DNA of 64,000 bases. It comes from Gossypium raimondii. Lineage: Eukaryota > Streptophyta > Magnoliopsida > Malvales > Malvaceae. Position numbers and translations under genes: made by a program. This document shows positions 51,671 to 62,497 of this stretch, piece after piece. Numbering within the stretch: position 1 is the first letter of the stretch; each line of letters opens with the position of its first letter. The stretch is from assembly GCF_025698545.1 (NCBI RefSeq), contig NC_068569.1, positions 16,306,001 to 16,370,000 on the forward strand, written 5' to 3'. A model generated the notes under the pieces. The model was not told the DNA's origin. It was given only the letters and a program-made list of their open reading frames with translations, and searched no databases.

Positions 51671-53196
51671 TTCAACACGCAAAAGAAAAGAAGAAGAAAA
51701 ACAGTTTCATACATTGACTAAGATATGTGTGAGTAGGGGATGAGAACGATCATTTATCTGGGGATGGGGTGGGGTAAAAGGGAAATTTTTTAATTTATCC
51801 CGATATTTCCGGTTGCAGAGGCTAAGAGGTAGAAAAGGCCAGAGAGAAAACACCCTCTGCAAAGTGCGTCTGTCAAGACTATAGTTGGAATAAAAGGGTC
51901 AATTGGGGACCCAAGTTAGAAAAGAACTAAGGGTGAGGATACAAGTGACATGTATGTCTGTTAAGACTATTCCTCTTAAAATAAGGAGAATCAACAAGGT
52001 AATGTCAACAAAAAGGGTAGTTAGGAGGAAATACGGTAAAAAAAAGAACTTAGGAAACCAAATGGACACTTAACAATAGAAATTGAGTATTATAGGCCAT
52101 AGTGGTCTGTAATAGAAGGTTGTGCTTTGCTTAAGGGTAATAACATGATTAATGTGGATTAAAAGGGCGTAATTCAATCACTATTTAAACTAAACAGAGT
52201 TTAGGACGCCTGAGAGTCGTAGGACCTTGATAGTCATATCTATGGAAGGAAGGTGAACAAGACATATGGGGTTAAGATAAGGATAAACTATGTCATAGAT
52301 TAAATAGACCGAGAATACTCACTAAAAACCTTTAAGAGAGTAAGTTGAAAGACCGCCTTAATAAGACATATTAGTGGGAAGAAGAAATCCACGAAGGGAA
52401 TAAAGTGAAAGAAAAAAATTAAGTAAAACGAAGGATAGACTGCAGAGATGGCTAGACAATCAGGAAAACTATCAAGGTAGATCGAAGGCTGGTAGAGTAG
52501 CCATAGGGAAAGAGCTCACTAATTTATCCGCCAGCGGGTAGAAGCGGGAATAGGATCAAGTCCACTACAACGATTTAAGAAATATTTTCCCAAACGAACA
52601 GGAAGTTCAATAGTATTTTATTATTTAATTAAACCCCAGCGAGGCGGGGTATGTTTTCGAGTAATATAGATACTCTTTATGTTCATTTAAACTTACACAA
52701 TTTTGACCTGTGATTGCAATATATGTGGAATGAAGAACTCGATGAGGGACTAAGCTAGATTATAATGAGTCAATAGGCATAAAAGAGAAATGTCATGCAC
52801 ATAAGATAGGGGTCACCTCTAGGAACTTCGCTAAGGGGCAATTATGATGTATTTATTTAGATTTCCCATAGCCTGTAATTTGGACAGTCAACTTTGTTTA
52901 AAACTTAAACATGGTTGTAAGTTTATTTAATAGGCAATATAATATGTTTTGCTATGGTGAAATCTTAGTATAAGCAATAGCTGATTCAGTTGTGACACTG
53001 TACCAAAATCTAATGACCGGTCGAGTGAGGGTGTTACACCTCCTATTTAGTTTGTTGATCTAAAGCTACCTGAATATCCTCGAGCTCAATCAGTATACCT
53101 TTGTGTCTCGCAAGGTTGTTATACATATTCAAATAATATGTTATTTCAAAAATATAAAAATAAAAATAAAAACAAAAATGATAATGATATTATCAA
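51671..53196. other. Probable LTR-retrotransposon remnant
   Basis: More purine-rich than the surroundings, with phrases such as 'accccagcgaggcggggt' and an end-like 'gaccggtcgagtgagggtgttaca' at about 53016-53038, which looks like the 3' end of a Ty3-type LTR. I could not find a matching second LTR, primer-binding site or target duplication, and there is no gag or pol frame. The assignment is therefore tentative. Confidence 0.3.
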
Positions 53197-54894
53197 ATGA
53201 ATTTTACCATACTACGTGTGGGAATTCGTAAGGGAGTTCCACTCGATGGCATAAAAATGGTAGTCGATACCATGGCCACGATTAAAGTAGGAGCATGCTG
53301 TTGGATTTGGTGTCCTAAGTGTAGCATATTTGTTTGTAAACTTGTAATTTTTCCGAACAGATTGATTAATAAAATTATTCATGAATTAAATTAATATACT
53401 TTGTATTATTTTCCTTACATGGTTTTTGCACGCAAAGTAAAATAGAAGCAAATGTTGCTCATTGGTTGTCTAAATGTTCGACTAATACTTAGAGGTATTA
53501 CGTGGTCGGATCATTGTACAAAAAGACAATTTATATCAGTAGACGAATATAAACATGTCATTAGTCTAATAAAAAAATGAGCAAACCAATTGAAAGACTA
53601 ATATGTTATCTATCAAGTCCAATTGAGGAGGTGTCTTGTCTTGAGCATTGGAGCGAATTACTCCCAGAAGATAGAGAGATAGATGTGACTGACTGGATAA
53701 CAGTACATCGGACAAGACTGGCAATACATCGGATAGGACCTAAGCAAAATAGATCTTGAATCTCTTTATAAATTTATTCACCTGTGACGTTCATAGTGCG
53801 ACATACTTAAATCCTGAGTGGATGCCGAACTATGTATGCGCGACTCATATATTTTAATGTAAGTAAAAGCCTAAGTTAAAATAGATAAAGAACTAAAAAC
53901 TGGTGTATTGGGTGTATGACTTCTGTAGTATATATCATCATTCACAACAGTGAAATTCATAGCCCAAAACATGGGTAAATGATATCCTCTTGTTGGCATT
54001 ACCATGAGATGAAATAGGATCATATTGAAAGAATGAATATTATCCCAAAAAGATCAATAATATCCTATGAGGGTAACACACTTATGACAAGGTTATTGGA
54101 CGAGCACCGATTAGTTGCTTTAGTAATTGTATGTCGCTGAAGAGAGCTCAATCATGATACTATAGTGGAATAACATTGAGACTAAATGAGTTTTTAATTA
54201 ATAGGTGAAAAGTCGGAACTTAATAATAAATTATTTGAGCCTTAACCACATATGTTCAATCGGTCACTCCGCTAGCTCGTTGAAATTGAAAATGAATTGC
54301 GTATTTGAATAGAAATGAAAGGAATAAACAGAAAAAGAGAAATGAGAAACATTTAGGAATGATTATAATTTTCTTCGAAATGGAGAAATAAAACCATTTT
54401 GAAATAAATGTAGGTTTCCCAAAATAGAAATGAAAACTTGCAATCCTATATAGGATTATTTAAAAAATGATGAAAGAATGAGTTTATATTTTTGACTGTT
54501 TTAAAGCCGAAAATAAAAATAAATTATTCGGTCATAGTGAACATGTTGAGTTGTGACATATTGAACAAATATTCTCGAAATTTTATCAAGGTAAAATTGT
54601 CAAAATTTTAGAGGTGAGAAAATTATTTAATATGTAGATATTAAAGTTTATTTTAGAAAATAGAAAAGCTAAATCAGGTTGAATCATATTACAATGTCAA
54701 AATGACCTAATAAGTACTTGTAATTGGACCTGATGTGAGAGAGGCCCAAAACCCCTCATGTAATGAGGTGGGACGACAAAACCCTAATATCATTAACTAG
54801 GGTTGTCGCCCCCTATATCCTGGATAAGCTAAGATATTGTTTTTCTAGTGGAAATAAACATTTAGAACTCTACAAGGGTTTTACTTTCTCTTCT

Positions 54895-54902
54895 TATAAA
54901 TA
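54895..54902 (+). promoter_or_regulatory. Promoter TATA box inside the solo LTR
   Basis: TATAAATA about 400 bases before the LTR end, preceded by a CT-rich stretch. It marks the U3/R boundary region and means the solo LTR could still drive transcription rightward. Confidence 0.6.
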
Positions 54903-54958
54903 GATGACATCGGTAGAGCTGTTTAGACAAGTTTTGAAAGATTGTTATTCTGCTGAAA

Positions 54959-54964
54959 AATAAA
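54959..54964 (+). promoter_or_regulatory. Polyadenylation signal in the solo LTR
   Basis: AATAAA lies 57 bases downstream of the LTR TATA box, consistent with the end of R. Confidence 0.5.
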
Positions 54965-56131
54965 GAGAATTTATTCTCAACTTATAAATATATTTTTCAA
55001 AAGAACAATTTTACCGGTTTTTATTACAGAAGAGAAAATTTTCATTTTCACCAAAAGATGAGAGAAAACTTTTTCTAGTTCTATGTTTCCATTTAATTGG
55101 TCCGAGCTCACATTTAAAGCAATTCATGGTACGAGAATAGTGGAGAAAATAGTTTGGTTGAAAGTTGAAAAACATCAAGGATCTGCTTATCCAAAAACTT
55201 AGATATGATTTCGATCTAATGTTTATTGCTATAAATATCACAAATCAGGTCGATTTTCAAAATTTTAATTTTTCGCTTTGCAAGAAAATTATTTTCAAGC
55301 GGAATTTATTTCCAACACATGCAACCATCGATTTTTGCTTTTTCTAGTTCCGTCATTCGACACAATTCCCAGTACAATGTTGCCAACACTGTTGATTCCC
55401 AACTAAGTCGTCTTGCTGCTTTCAAGTTGGCTATTAGTAATAGCCACCTTAAATATACCAAATTTCGAGATTTATCTGGCATAAGTAGACCCCTAATTAG
55501 TCTCAAGATGAATACACGCGCAAATTGTTATTTTTCAAAGTCACTCACGGAAGCTTCAATATTTTGGAAGTTGTCCTCCAACCATCCCATCTCAATCTGA
55601 CTACCCTTAAACTTGTTCGACATCTTCTCTAGTAGTTGCTCGCATGTTGCACTCCAATCGGCACTAATCACTGGCCCTGTAACGACTTCCCCATCAACCG
55701 GTAGACTGAGTTGTAAACTAATGTCTTCGAGTGTAATTGTACACTCACCACAGGGCAAATGGAATGTGTGTGTCTCCGGTCTCCATTTTTGTGACCAAAG
55801 CACTAATAAGTGGATGATCCAATTTAGTCCCCCGAGCATTCGAGCCACATAAAAATCTTGCATCTCGCAAGTGTCCATAAATAATTTTCAATGCACCTTT
55901 GCTTAAATTGTTTATGTACGTCTCCAAGATTCGATCTTCGAGCTGAGTATATAAACATAAAAATTAATAATCTAAACAACACAATAATTAACTATTTAAA
56001 ATTAAATAATTTAATAATATTTTCTTATCATTTGTAATTGAACGCCGGAGATATGCTTGTAATCTAAATGAATAAATTGATTTGCCATTTAAAAATTATA
56101 ACGAATTAAAAATAATAATTGAGGATTTAGG

Positions 56132-56182
56132 ATTGAGTATTGAATATTGAGTATTGAGTATTGAGTATTGAGTATTGAGTTG
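56132..56182. repeat. Heptanucleotide tandem repeat (TTGAGTA), about 7 units
   Basis: About seven head-to-tail copies of ttgagta, with one variant (ttgaata). The array lies between the TATA-like element and the start codon of the PMD pseudogene, that is, in its former 5' UTR. Confidence 0.9.
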
Positions 56183-56204
56183 AAAAGAATGAAGTTTGGA
56201 GGGG

Positions 56205-56212
56205 TTTATATA
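56205..56212 (-). promoter_or_regulatory. Putative TATA box of the PMD pseudogene
   Basis: The - strand reads CTATATAAACC about 117 bases before the ATG at 56088, supporting 56088 as the ancestral start. Confidence 0.45.
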
Positions 56213-59200
56213 GGAATAATTACCATTGAAAGGAAAATGTGTCCTGTAGGACGCTTTTTTATTCTCTCTCCTAAAAACTCTTTCCTATAAGGTGCTTTTT
56301 CATTTATGTGGTAGTAAAAACGCGTTCTGTAAGATGCATATTCATTTCTCTCTAAAAAAACAATATAAATTGGTAAATTTCAAAAATTTCAATACACTTT
56401 CCCAATTTTCTTTTTCAACATATACATATAAATCACCCATTTATTTACACTTAAAAAAAATTATGTTTACTACAAAATTTATTAAATGATAAAATTAAAG
56501 ATTATTTTTAAACTTGTGATATGCATGTAGAGGAGGCAAAATGGGCTCGAGCATGAGAATTGAACTCGAAAAACTCGAGTCCGAACTCTTTTTAAACTCA
56601 ATTTAATTAAAAAATTAAAAATTTAAACTTTAAAAATTCAAACTCTAAAAGGCCCGAACTTAAAAAAGCTAAACTCGAAAAAACTCGAACTTAAAAAAAT
56701 CGAACTTGAGACTAACCCAATCTCAAATTTAATAATAAAAGAAAATAATCTAACTATGATTAAATATTTTTATAAAAAATTTAATTATTAGTTTGATTCA
56801 AATATTTTATTAATAAAAATATTTTTTTTATTTTATGTATAATGAAATAGAAAATTTTGGAGAAAACGAGATTACCGCTATTACGCAAACACCAAAATCT
56901 ATATGATATTAGTACCTAATTTTAAACTTATTTTCTTCAATTATTTGTTTTTGTATTTAGCTTCTAATTTTTGGAATGTAAATTTATATTAGATAAATTA
57001 ATTCATAATTAGATGTTTTAGATCTAATAAACATTTATATATTATACAAGTAATATATTTTATTTCAACTATTGATAAAACAATTAGAGAAAATATAAAA
57101 ATCAAAGCTATTAGGGTTTAAACTTTTGTGTCATCAAATAATAAAAAAAGGGTGTTTTCTTTTAAGAATTAAGGACAAATACATTTTATACTTAAAATTT
57201 TTAATTTTATTTTTTTATACTTAAAACATATAATATATGTCATCAAATGCTAATACATGAAAGTATCATGTATTTTAGAATTTGAAGTAATATATTTTAA
57301 ATAATTATTATATTTTATTATTTAGTATTAAATATTCTCAAATTTTATATGAATGCAAATTATAATGTCTTTGATTAAAAAATAGAATGTCAAGTTTTTA
57401 TTTTAGTTTATTTTGTTGTACCAATAAAAATAAATTTTTTTAAGAGACTCGTTTCATTTGTTAAAAGTTTTGTATTTCATAGTGAATACTGAATACTAAA
57501 ATAAATTCTAATGTATTATCTCATAGTCAAGTTTTTCTAATCAGTTATTTAAAAATTCAATATAATTAACTTGTAATGTGTCATATTTTTATAATAAAGT
57601 TATTTAAGTTTTATGTAATAGATTATTTTATATAATTTTAATTAAAATATAATTAAAATTATTATATTACAATAAAAAATTATTTAAAATATAATAAATT
57701 ATAAATTTATATTGAGATATAAACATTTAAATTATGTAGATATATACATACTTACATTGAATGTAAATCAAACCCGAAACTGAACTAAACTCGAGACCGA
57801 ACTCAAAATAACTCAAATCCGAAAAGGCCCAAACTCGAATCTAAAAAAAGTCAAACACAAAAAGACTCGAACCTGAAAAAACCCAAACCATAAATAACTT
57901 AACCCGAATTCACCCAAACCTGCCTGGTTGCCAACTCTATATGCACAGGATATTCTCTTTAAACCATGTGTGAGTTATTAATCCATATTTATTCTAATTT
58001 ATATTCCACCATATGTAGGCTTTATATAGATTTATTCTAACATAGGTTTGAATGTATTTTGATCATCATCCGATCAGATTTTATAATGATTAATTTTATT
58101 ATTCAAATGTAATTTTGTAATTGATATTATGAGTATAGTTATAACTATCAAAGAAAAACTTACGTATATTAATTGAAAATTATGTTTATGTTTAAACATA
58201 TAATTATATTAGAATATATTATAATTTATAATTTAATTTAATAGTAATTAGATTTTTAACATTTTTATTTAAAATATTGAAGATAATAAAATAAACAGAA
58301 GAATGATTCAAGTTTTCCTTTTATTTAAATTTATTTTAGGTGGAATTTTTTTGAAAATAAAACTTTTAAAACTCATTCCTAAGGAAGAAATCTAAAACAT
58401 CATAAATCACAATTTTAACTTATTGGAATGGAATAGATTTATAACGGAATGTTATTATGAGGGTGTGGAACTAATTTTATAGAATAGAATAAATATTTTG
58501 ATTAGGTTGAAAAGCATCGTCATATAATACGTATTATATTGTTTTGATCGGTTAAATTGTTTTTAATAAATACATGATTGATATATAGGTATAAATTAAA
58601 AATTTTACCCTTAATTTTAATTAATGTATTTTATTTATATTACTTTTAAAATAGAATTTTAAAGAATCTAAATAAACTATATTTAATAATAAAATGTGCT
58701 AAAATAACAATTTATTTTAAATACATTTACTTAAATGATATTTATTTTTAATAAATCACCCTTTAATAAATATTTGAATGTAAATTAATTTTTTATATAC
58801 TTTTACTTTTTTCTACTCCTCTCAGCTACATTAATATTGTCTCTAATATCCATTATCATTGACCACTATTTTCTTATATGTTACTCCCTTTCTTCCTCCT
58901 TCTTCCTCTTTGAAATTGAAAACCCCATACTCTCTATAAAATTTCAAAACCTATTTTATTTTCTACGTGAAACCTTATTTTATCTTTTATTATTTTTGAA
59001 AATCTACTTAATTTCTAATTTTCTTTTATCTTCCATGCATAAATGTTTTTTTTTCTTGAATAAGAATGTCAGCAAACAAATTTACTCTATTTAATGAAAG
59101 TGAAATTAAGAAGGTGTTGAATGGCTTTTAAAATATGTTTTTTAAGTAATATTACATTTCGTGAACTAAACATCTAGATCTTACATTCTAGCAAAATGGA

Positions 59201-59434
59201 CTAAATAATGTAATGTGACATTAAACCTATAATTTTATATTCGATGATCCTATTATGAAATATAATCTTACATTATTTTCAACACATGTTTTAAGAAAGG
59301 ATTTTAATGAAATCTTCTTAGTTCTAATTATGTACATAGATCTCTATGTTCTTAAGACTTCTTAAATTTAATTTTAAGAATTTAATCTTTTATTTATCTG
59401 ATTTGAAATTTCAAATCAAATTGATAATACTGAG
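56213..59434. other. Very AT-rich intergenic DNA with two CTCGAA-rich arrays
   Basis: Two related stretches, about 56550-56715 and 57765-57915, consist of irregular repeats built on 'aactcgaa(aaa)' and 'ccgaactc'. They are in direct orientation about 1.2 kb apart, with AT-rich DNA between. They may be the degenerate ends of one element or two copies of a dispersed repeat. No open frame here is supportable; the 85-codon frame at 58837-59094 is phenylalanine- and leucine-rich noise. Confidence 0.45.
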
Positions 59435-59936
59435 TCTCCTTACATCAACCTAACTACAAGGAAATTTAAACTCTTTGATTATATATCCTTAGAATTCAAG
59501 ATACATAGTAACTATAATCTTCTTGCTGAGTTATGTAAACTAATTTACTTAAATAACCATTTTAATGTGTTATGCGTGCCTTTTTGTGCGCAGACCGTGA
59601 CACGTGGGACTAGTGCACAGGCAGGTGTTGTGGGCTTACCTGTGGCTAGTTGCTAGGCTACAAATTTGAGCCTCTAGACCCGTACGAAAAGAAAAAGTTT
59701 CCAATAATTCTGAGCCCAAAAAGCCCAATTCGAACATTTATTCAAACAAAATTAGACTACTATAAGTAGTTGGATCTTATGTAAATCAAATAAGAAACGA
59801 TGTTAATGCCATGTGGCAATGCAAAACCGTATGTACCCATCATTACTCACCATTTACTTTTCAATTCAATTTCTCTTTTCTCTTGTAGATAATATATTGT
59901 TCCAATCTCTTCCTCGTATTTTGGTTGAGTTTATTC

Positions 59937-60015
59937 ATGCTAAAAAGCAACCTTATTTTTGCACTTCCATTCTCTTTGCTTTCCTCATATTCACTCATGG
60001 AATCATTAGTTCATA
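59937..60015 (+). pseudogene. CEP precursor fragment: signal-peptide end only
   Basis: The counterpart of the first 24 or so codons of the gene at 60890. The ATG (59937) and a hydrophobic run are still visible (SNLIFAL, then ILFAFLIF in the next frame). A one-base loss near 59967 breaks the frame. Homology ends at 'ggaatca' near 60006, before any mature peptide. It also lacks the promoter TATA box seen in copy B. It cannot make a peptide hormone. Confidence 0.75.
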
Positions 60016-60018
60016 GTA

Positions 60019-60240
60019 CACATATGATTAAAATTGGGAGAAATATAATACAGACGTAGTACGATAAACCCAGTTATTATCATCAATGGCAAGTTCAATA
60101 GAGTGGCCCGCATCGGGATTGTGACTGCGAGGCATGGGATGGACATCATTAGTGCCATATACAGCATTGACATAGCCAGCCGAGGTGTCCTCTAAAATGT
60201 CATGGTTAAAGTTTCTCTTATGGCTGCTTATCATCACTTT
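60019..60240 (-). pseudogene. CEP precursor fragment: C-terminal half with degraded peptide motif
   Basis: Matches the C-terminal half and 3' flank of the intact gene at 62498-62800: SSHKRNFNHDILED against SGHKRSFNRDILED, and AVYGTND against AAYGTND. The 15-residue peptide domain reads DVHPMPRSHNPDAGH here against DVYPTPRGHSPGAGH there, so conserved Gly and Ser positions are changed. The normal stop after DDNN is lost and the frame runs on for about 13 codons. The signal peptide is missing. It lies tail to tail with the fragment at 59937. Confidence 0.78.
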
Positions 60241-60756
60241 TTGTCTTTGAGTCCCCTTACATCAACCTATGTTTATTACATGTTTTTAGAGTTCAAATTA
60301 ATCTGTTAACTATAATTCACTGAATCAATATAAGTTTCAAGTAGATGTACCTTCAAAAATGCTTCAAGAATTAGACCAGTCTTGATGAAGTAAGCCTAAT
60401 TTACTCAAATAATCATTTTAGGGTGTTATGCGTGCCTTGATCACTAATTTTTTATGTGCGGACCGTGACACAGGCAGGGTGTTGTGGGCTTACGGGTGGC
60501 TAGTTGCCAGGCTACAATTTTGAGCCTCTAAACCGGTGCGTAAGAAATGGTCTCCGACAGTTCCAAGCCCAAAAACCCCAATTCAACATTTATTGAAACA
60601 AAATTAGACTGCTCTAAGTACTCTTTGCACAATGTCGAGAAATAGAAATGGGGAGCAATAATTTCGTCTAAGAACGTGGACCTGCAATTGCATCCACTAA
60701 GTAGTTGAATCTTATTTAAATCAAAGAAGAAACAAAGTTAATGTCATGTGGCAGCC

Positions 60757-60764
60757 TATAAATA
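60757..60764 (+). promoter_or_regulatory. TATA box of the + strand CEP gene
   Basis: TATAAATA within 'gcctataaataccc', 133 bases before the ATG at 60890. The paralogue at 62800 has the same TATAAATACCC string at nearly the same distance, which supports both calls. Confidence 0.75.
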
Positions 60765-60889
60765 CCCAGCAACGCAAAGCCGTATGTACCTTGCATCTCA
60801 TCATTGCTCGATCGTCATTTACTTTTCAATTCAGTTTCTCTTTTCCCTTGTAGATAATATCCCTTCCCCGTATCTAGTTTAGTTTATTC

Positions 60890-61198
60890 ATGGCAAAAAA
60901 CAACCTCATTTTCACACTTGCCATTCTCTTTGCTTTGCTAATATTAGCTGATGGAATCAGATTTACCGAGGAAGTTAGACTTTCCAAGTTAGACAAAGAT
61001 GAGTACTACTCGGGAGAACTGGTAACAAAGACCCTGACTCGCAGCCGTAATAAGATCGAAGATAGCCGGGGCATACATGGAGCAGATGCTGCTGCTGTTA
61101 CCACCATTTCCGCATCCAATACCAAGGATTTGCACGCCACAACCCCTGGCCACAGTCCCGGGACAGGTCATTCAACTCCACCTAATGGCCATAAGTAG
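60890..61198 (+). CDS. CEP-family signalling peptide precursor (C-terminally encoded peptide)
   Basis: 102-residue intronless precursor. Residues 1-22 or so (MAKNNLIFTLAILFALLILADG) are a secretory signal peptide. A charged, variable pro-region follows (KLDKDEYYSGELVTKTLTRS). A single peptide domain near the C-terminus, residues 80-94, reads DLHATTPGHSPGTGH, followed by an 8-residue tail. CEP hormones are 15-residue secreted peptides, usually hydroxylated on Pro, perceived by CEPR receptor kinases and acting in nitrogen-demand signalling and lateral-root control. The TPGHSPGxGH core and its placement fit this family closely. It differs from classical members in lacking Pro at position 4 of the 15-mer. 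The start is set by the signal peptide and a TATA box 133 bases upstream. Confidence 0.85.
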   Translation: MAKNNLIFTLAILFALLILADGIRFTEEVRLSKLDKDEYYSGELVTKTLTRSRNKIEDSRGIHGADAAAVTTISASNTKDLHATTPGHSPGTGHSTPPNGHK

Positions 61199-62497
61199 AT
61201 ATTAGTTAGCAAGATCTACATCACATGTATGTAAGATAATTATCATTATCTACTGCAAGCTGGTATTGCGGGGTTCTCGTATGCTATAAGATGAGCTCTC
61301 TTATGAATATATATATACATATATGTATGTATGTCTTGTTAATATGATCTGCTGCTTCCAGAATGTTGATTACTTCCGTCGTGTGGGGTTTTAATAAGTA
61401 GGCTTTGATCTGTAATAAAATTCATCTTAATAGCATCTTTGGTTTCTCATGGTTTCCCTAGTTTCGACTTTCGAGATGTCTTTCATCGTGTGCAGACTCT
61501 AGCTGAAGCTATAAAGCTTTGTTTTTATTTTGCAAAATGGAGCACTAAACCAAATAAAGCATGCCACCGAGTTCAATCAAAATGATAACTAATATTGAAT
61601 CTTAATATATATAAACTAATTTCTTTCATCTTTAGATAGCAATCTTTTTTGCGTTAAAAAACGAAATAGAACATGTTATATATAACATGAAAAGAGCATT
61701 TTTCACATATCATCACTTACTGTTTTAGTATATTAAATTTGTAGGTGTTATATGTATACACACACTTGAGATTATAAATTTAACCTATATTTCAAAATAG
61801 TTTAATAAAGGTGTGAAAAATGAATGAAAAACTGAAAGTGTTAATCAGCAATTGTTAAGTGCAGAGAATGATAGTCAAGGATTCAATGGTCGCCACCGAT
61901 CACAAAACAAGAAGGAAAAAATAGAATAAAAATTAAAAACAACAATCATAGCTTATCTTCAAGTTGCAAAGAGATCCAAAAAAAAACCTTTAAAGATGCA
62001 CGAGGCATTTAAATTAATTAAAAAGACAACTCCAAACCTCTTATTATATTGGTGGGATTTTATTATTTATTATTTTTATTGGTTTTCAGGTTTTGCAAAA
62101 GAAAAGAACACCTAAACACAAACTAGATTATTAAATTTAATTATAAATTTACTTTCTAGAAACACAAAATTAGAAGTAAACAATACATTAAAGATTTAGG
62201 TTTTTGAGGAATATTTTGAAGTTGATGTAAAATAATTTTCTAAATTTAGGAATATCAATTTTATTATTTTATTGATTCATGTTGCCGTGGCTTATTTTAT
62301 CCTCCATGTTTAATACATTATCATACATCTAGATGCGTAAGCACAAATCATCAGAGCCCTTCAATTAAGGAAGTTATTACATAACCATAGGATCCACCTA
62401 TGAGATTGATTAGAAAAGCAACATAAATTATCATTATTTCACAGTATGGACATATATGATAATACTTGGGAGAAATATAGTACTACTTGCCGTAAAC
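61199..62497. other. Interval between two convergent CEP genes
   Basis: Holds both 3' UTRs. The + gene's tail includes a 'tatatatacatatatgtatg' stretch near 61309-61330 that could form a hairpin. The remainder is AT-rich with no open frame. Confidence 0.55.

Larger units (their letters stand above)
53299..55317 (+). mobile_element. Solo LTR (2,019 bp) with perfect 5-bp target duplication
   Basis: The element starts TGTTGG and ends CCAACA, perfect 6-base terminal inverted repeats of the TG...CA type. It is flanked on both sides by CATGC (53294-53298 and 55318-55322), the expected 5-base target duplication. Inside, on the + strand, a TATA box and a downstream AATAAA signal sit in the order expected for a U3-R-U5 structure. 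There is no internal gag-pol region or second LTR, so the element is a solo LTR left by recombination between the two LTRs of a full retrotransposon. The TGTTGG/CCAACA ends are common in Ty1/copia elements, but the superfamily is not proven. Confidence 0.92.
53197..56088 (-). pseudogene. Plant mobile domain (PMD, MAIN-like) pseudogene interrupted by a solo LTR
   Basis: From the ATG at 56088 a short first exon reads MANQFIHLDYKHISGVQLQM. From about 55945 the frame LEDRILETYINNLSKGALKI ... KLDHPLISALVTK runs to about 55793, where an extra A in a run shifts the frame to KWRPETHTFHLPCGECTITL. LPVDGEVVTGPVIS and LMPDKSRNLVYLRWLL follow. These are the signature blocks of the PMD proteins (often labelled 'serine/threonine-protein phosphatase 7 long form homolog'), a transposon-derived plant family. 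The reading continues on the far side of the 53299-55317 LTR as SWPWYRLPFLCHRVELPYEF. Internal stops, a frameshift, a likely lost splice donor after exon 1 (ATAAG where GTAAG is expected) and the missing C-terminal half show it is dead. Confidence 0.8.
59435..60247. repeat. Degenerate tandem duplicate of the CEP gene locus (copy A)
   Basis: Matches 60248 onward in order: 'ccttacatcaacct' (59437 and 60254), 'gtgttatgcgtgcct' (about 59568 and 60422), 'ttgtgggctta' with 'gtggctagttgc', 'ttgagcctcta', then 'catttacttttcaattca' and 'cttgtagataatat' before the start codon. Copy A has small indels throughout and then departs from copy B just after the signal-peptide region. There it meets a reversed fragment of the other CEP gene. 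Confidence 0.8.
60248..61198. repeat. CEP locus tandem duplicate (copy B, with the intact + strand gene)
   Basis: Partner of 59435-60247, repeat offset about 820-950 bases. It keeps the TATA box, leader and complete coding region that copy A has lost. Confidence 0.75.

Noticed and set aside
51222-53038. A single LTR running from 'tgtaacag' to 'tgttaca'
   Set aside because: The termini look LTR-like, but the flanking bases do not match as a target duplication and the left end lies at the centre of the inverted repeat, so the pairing is probably accidental.
58837-59094. 85-codon + strand frame rich in Phe, Leu, Ser and Ile
   Set aside because: Typical random translation of T-rich DNA; no promoter or homologue recognised.
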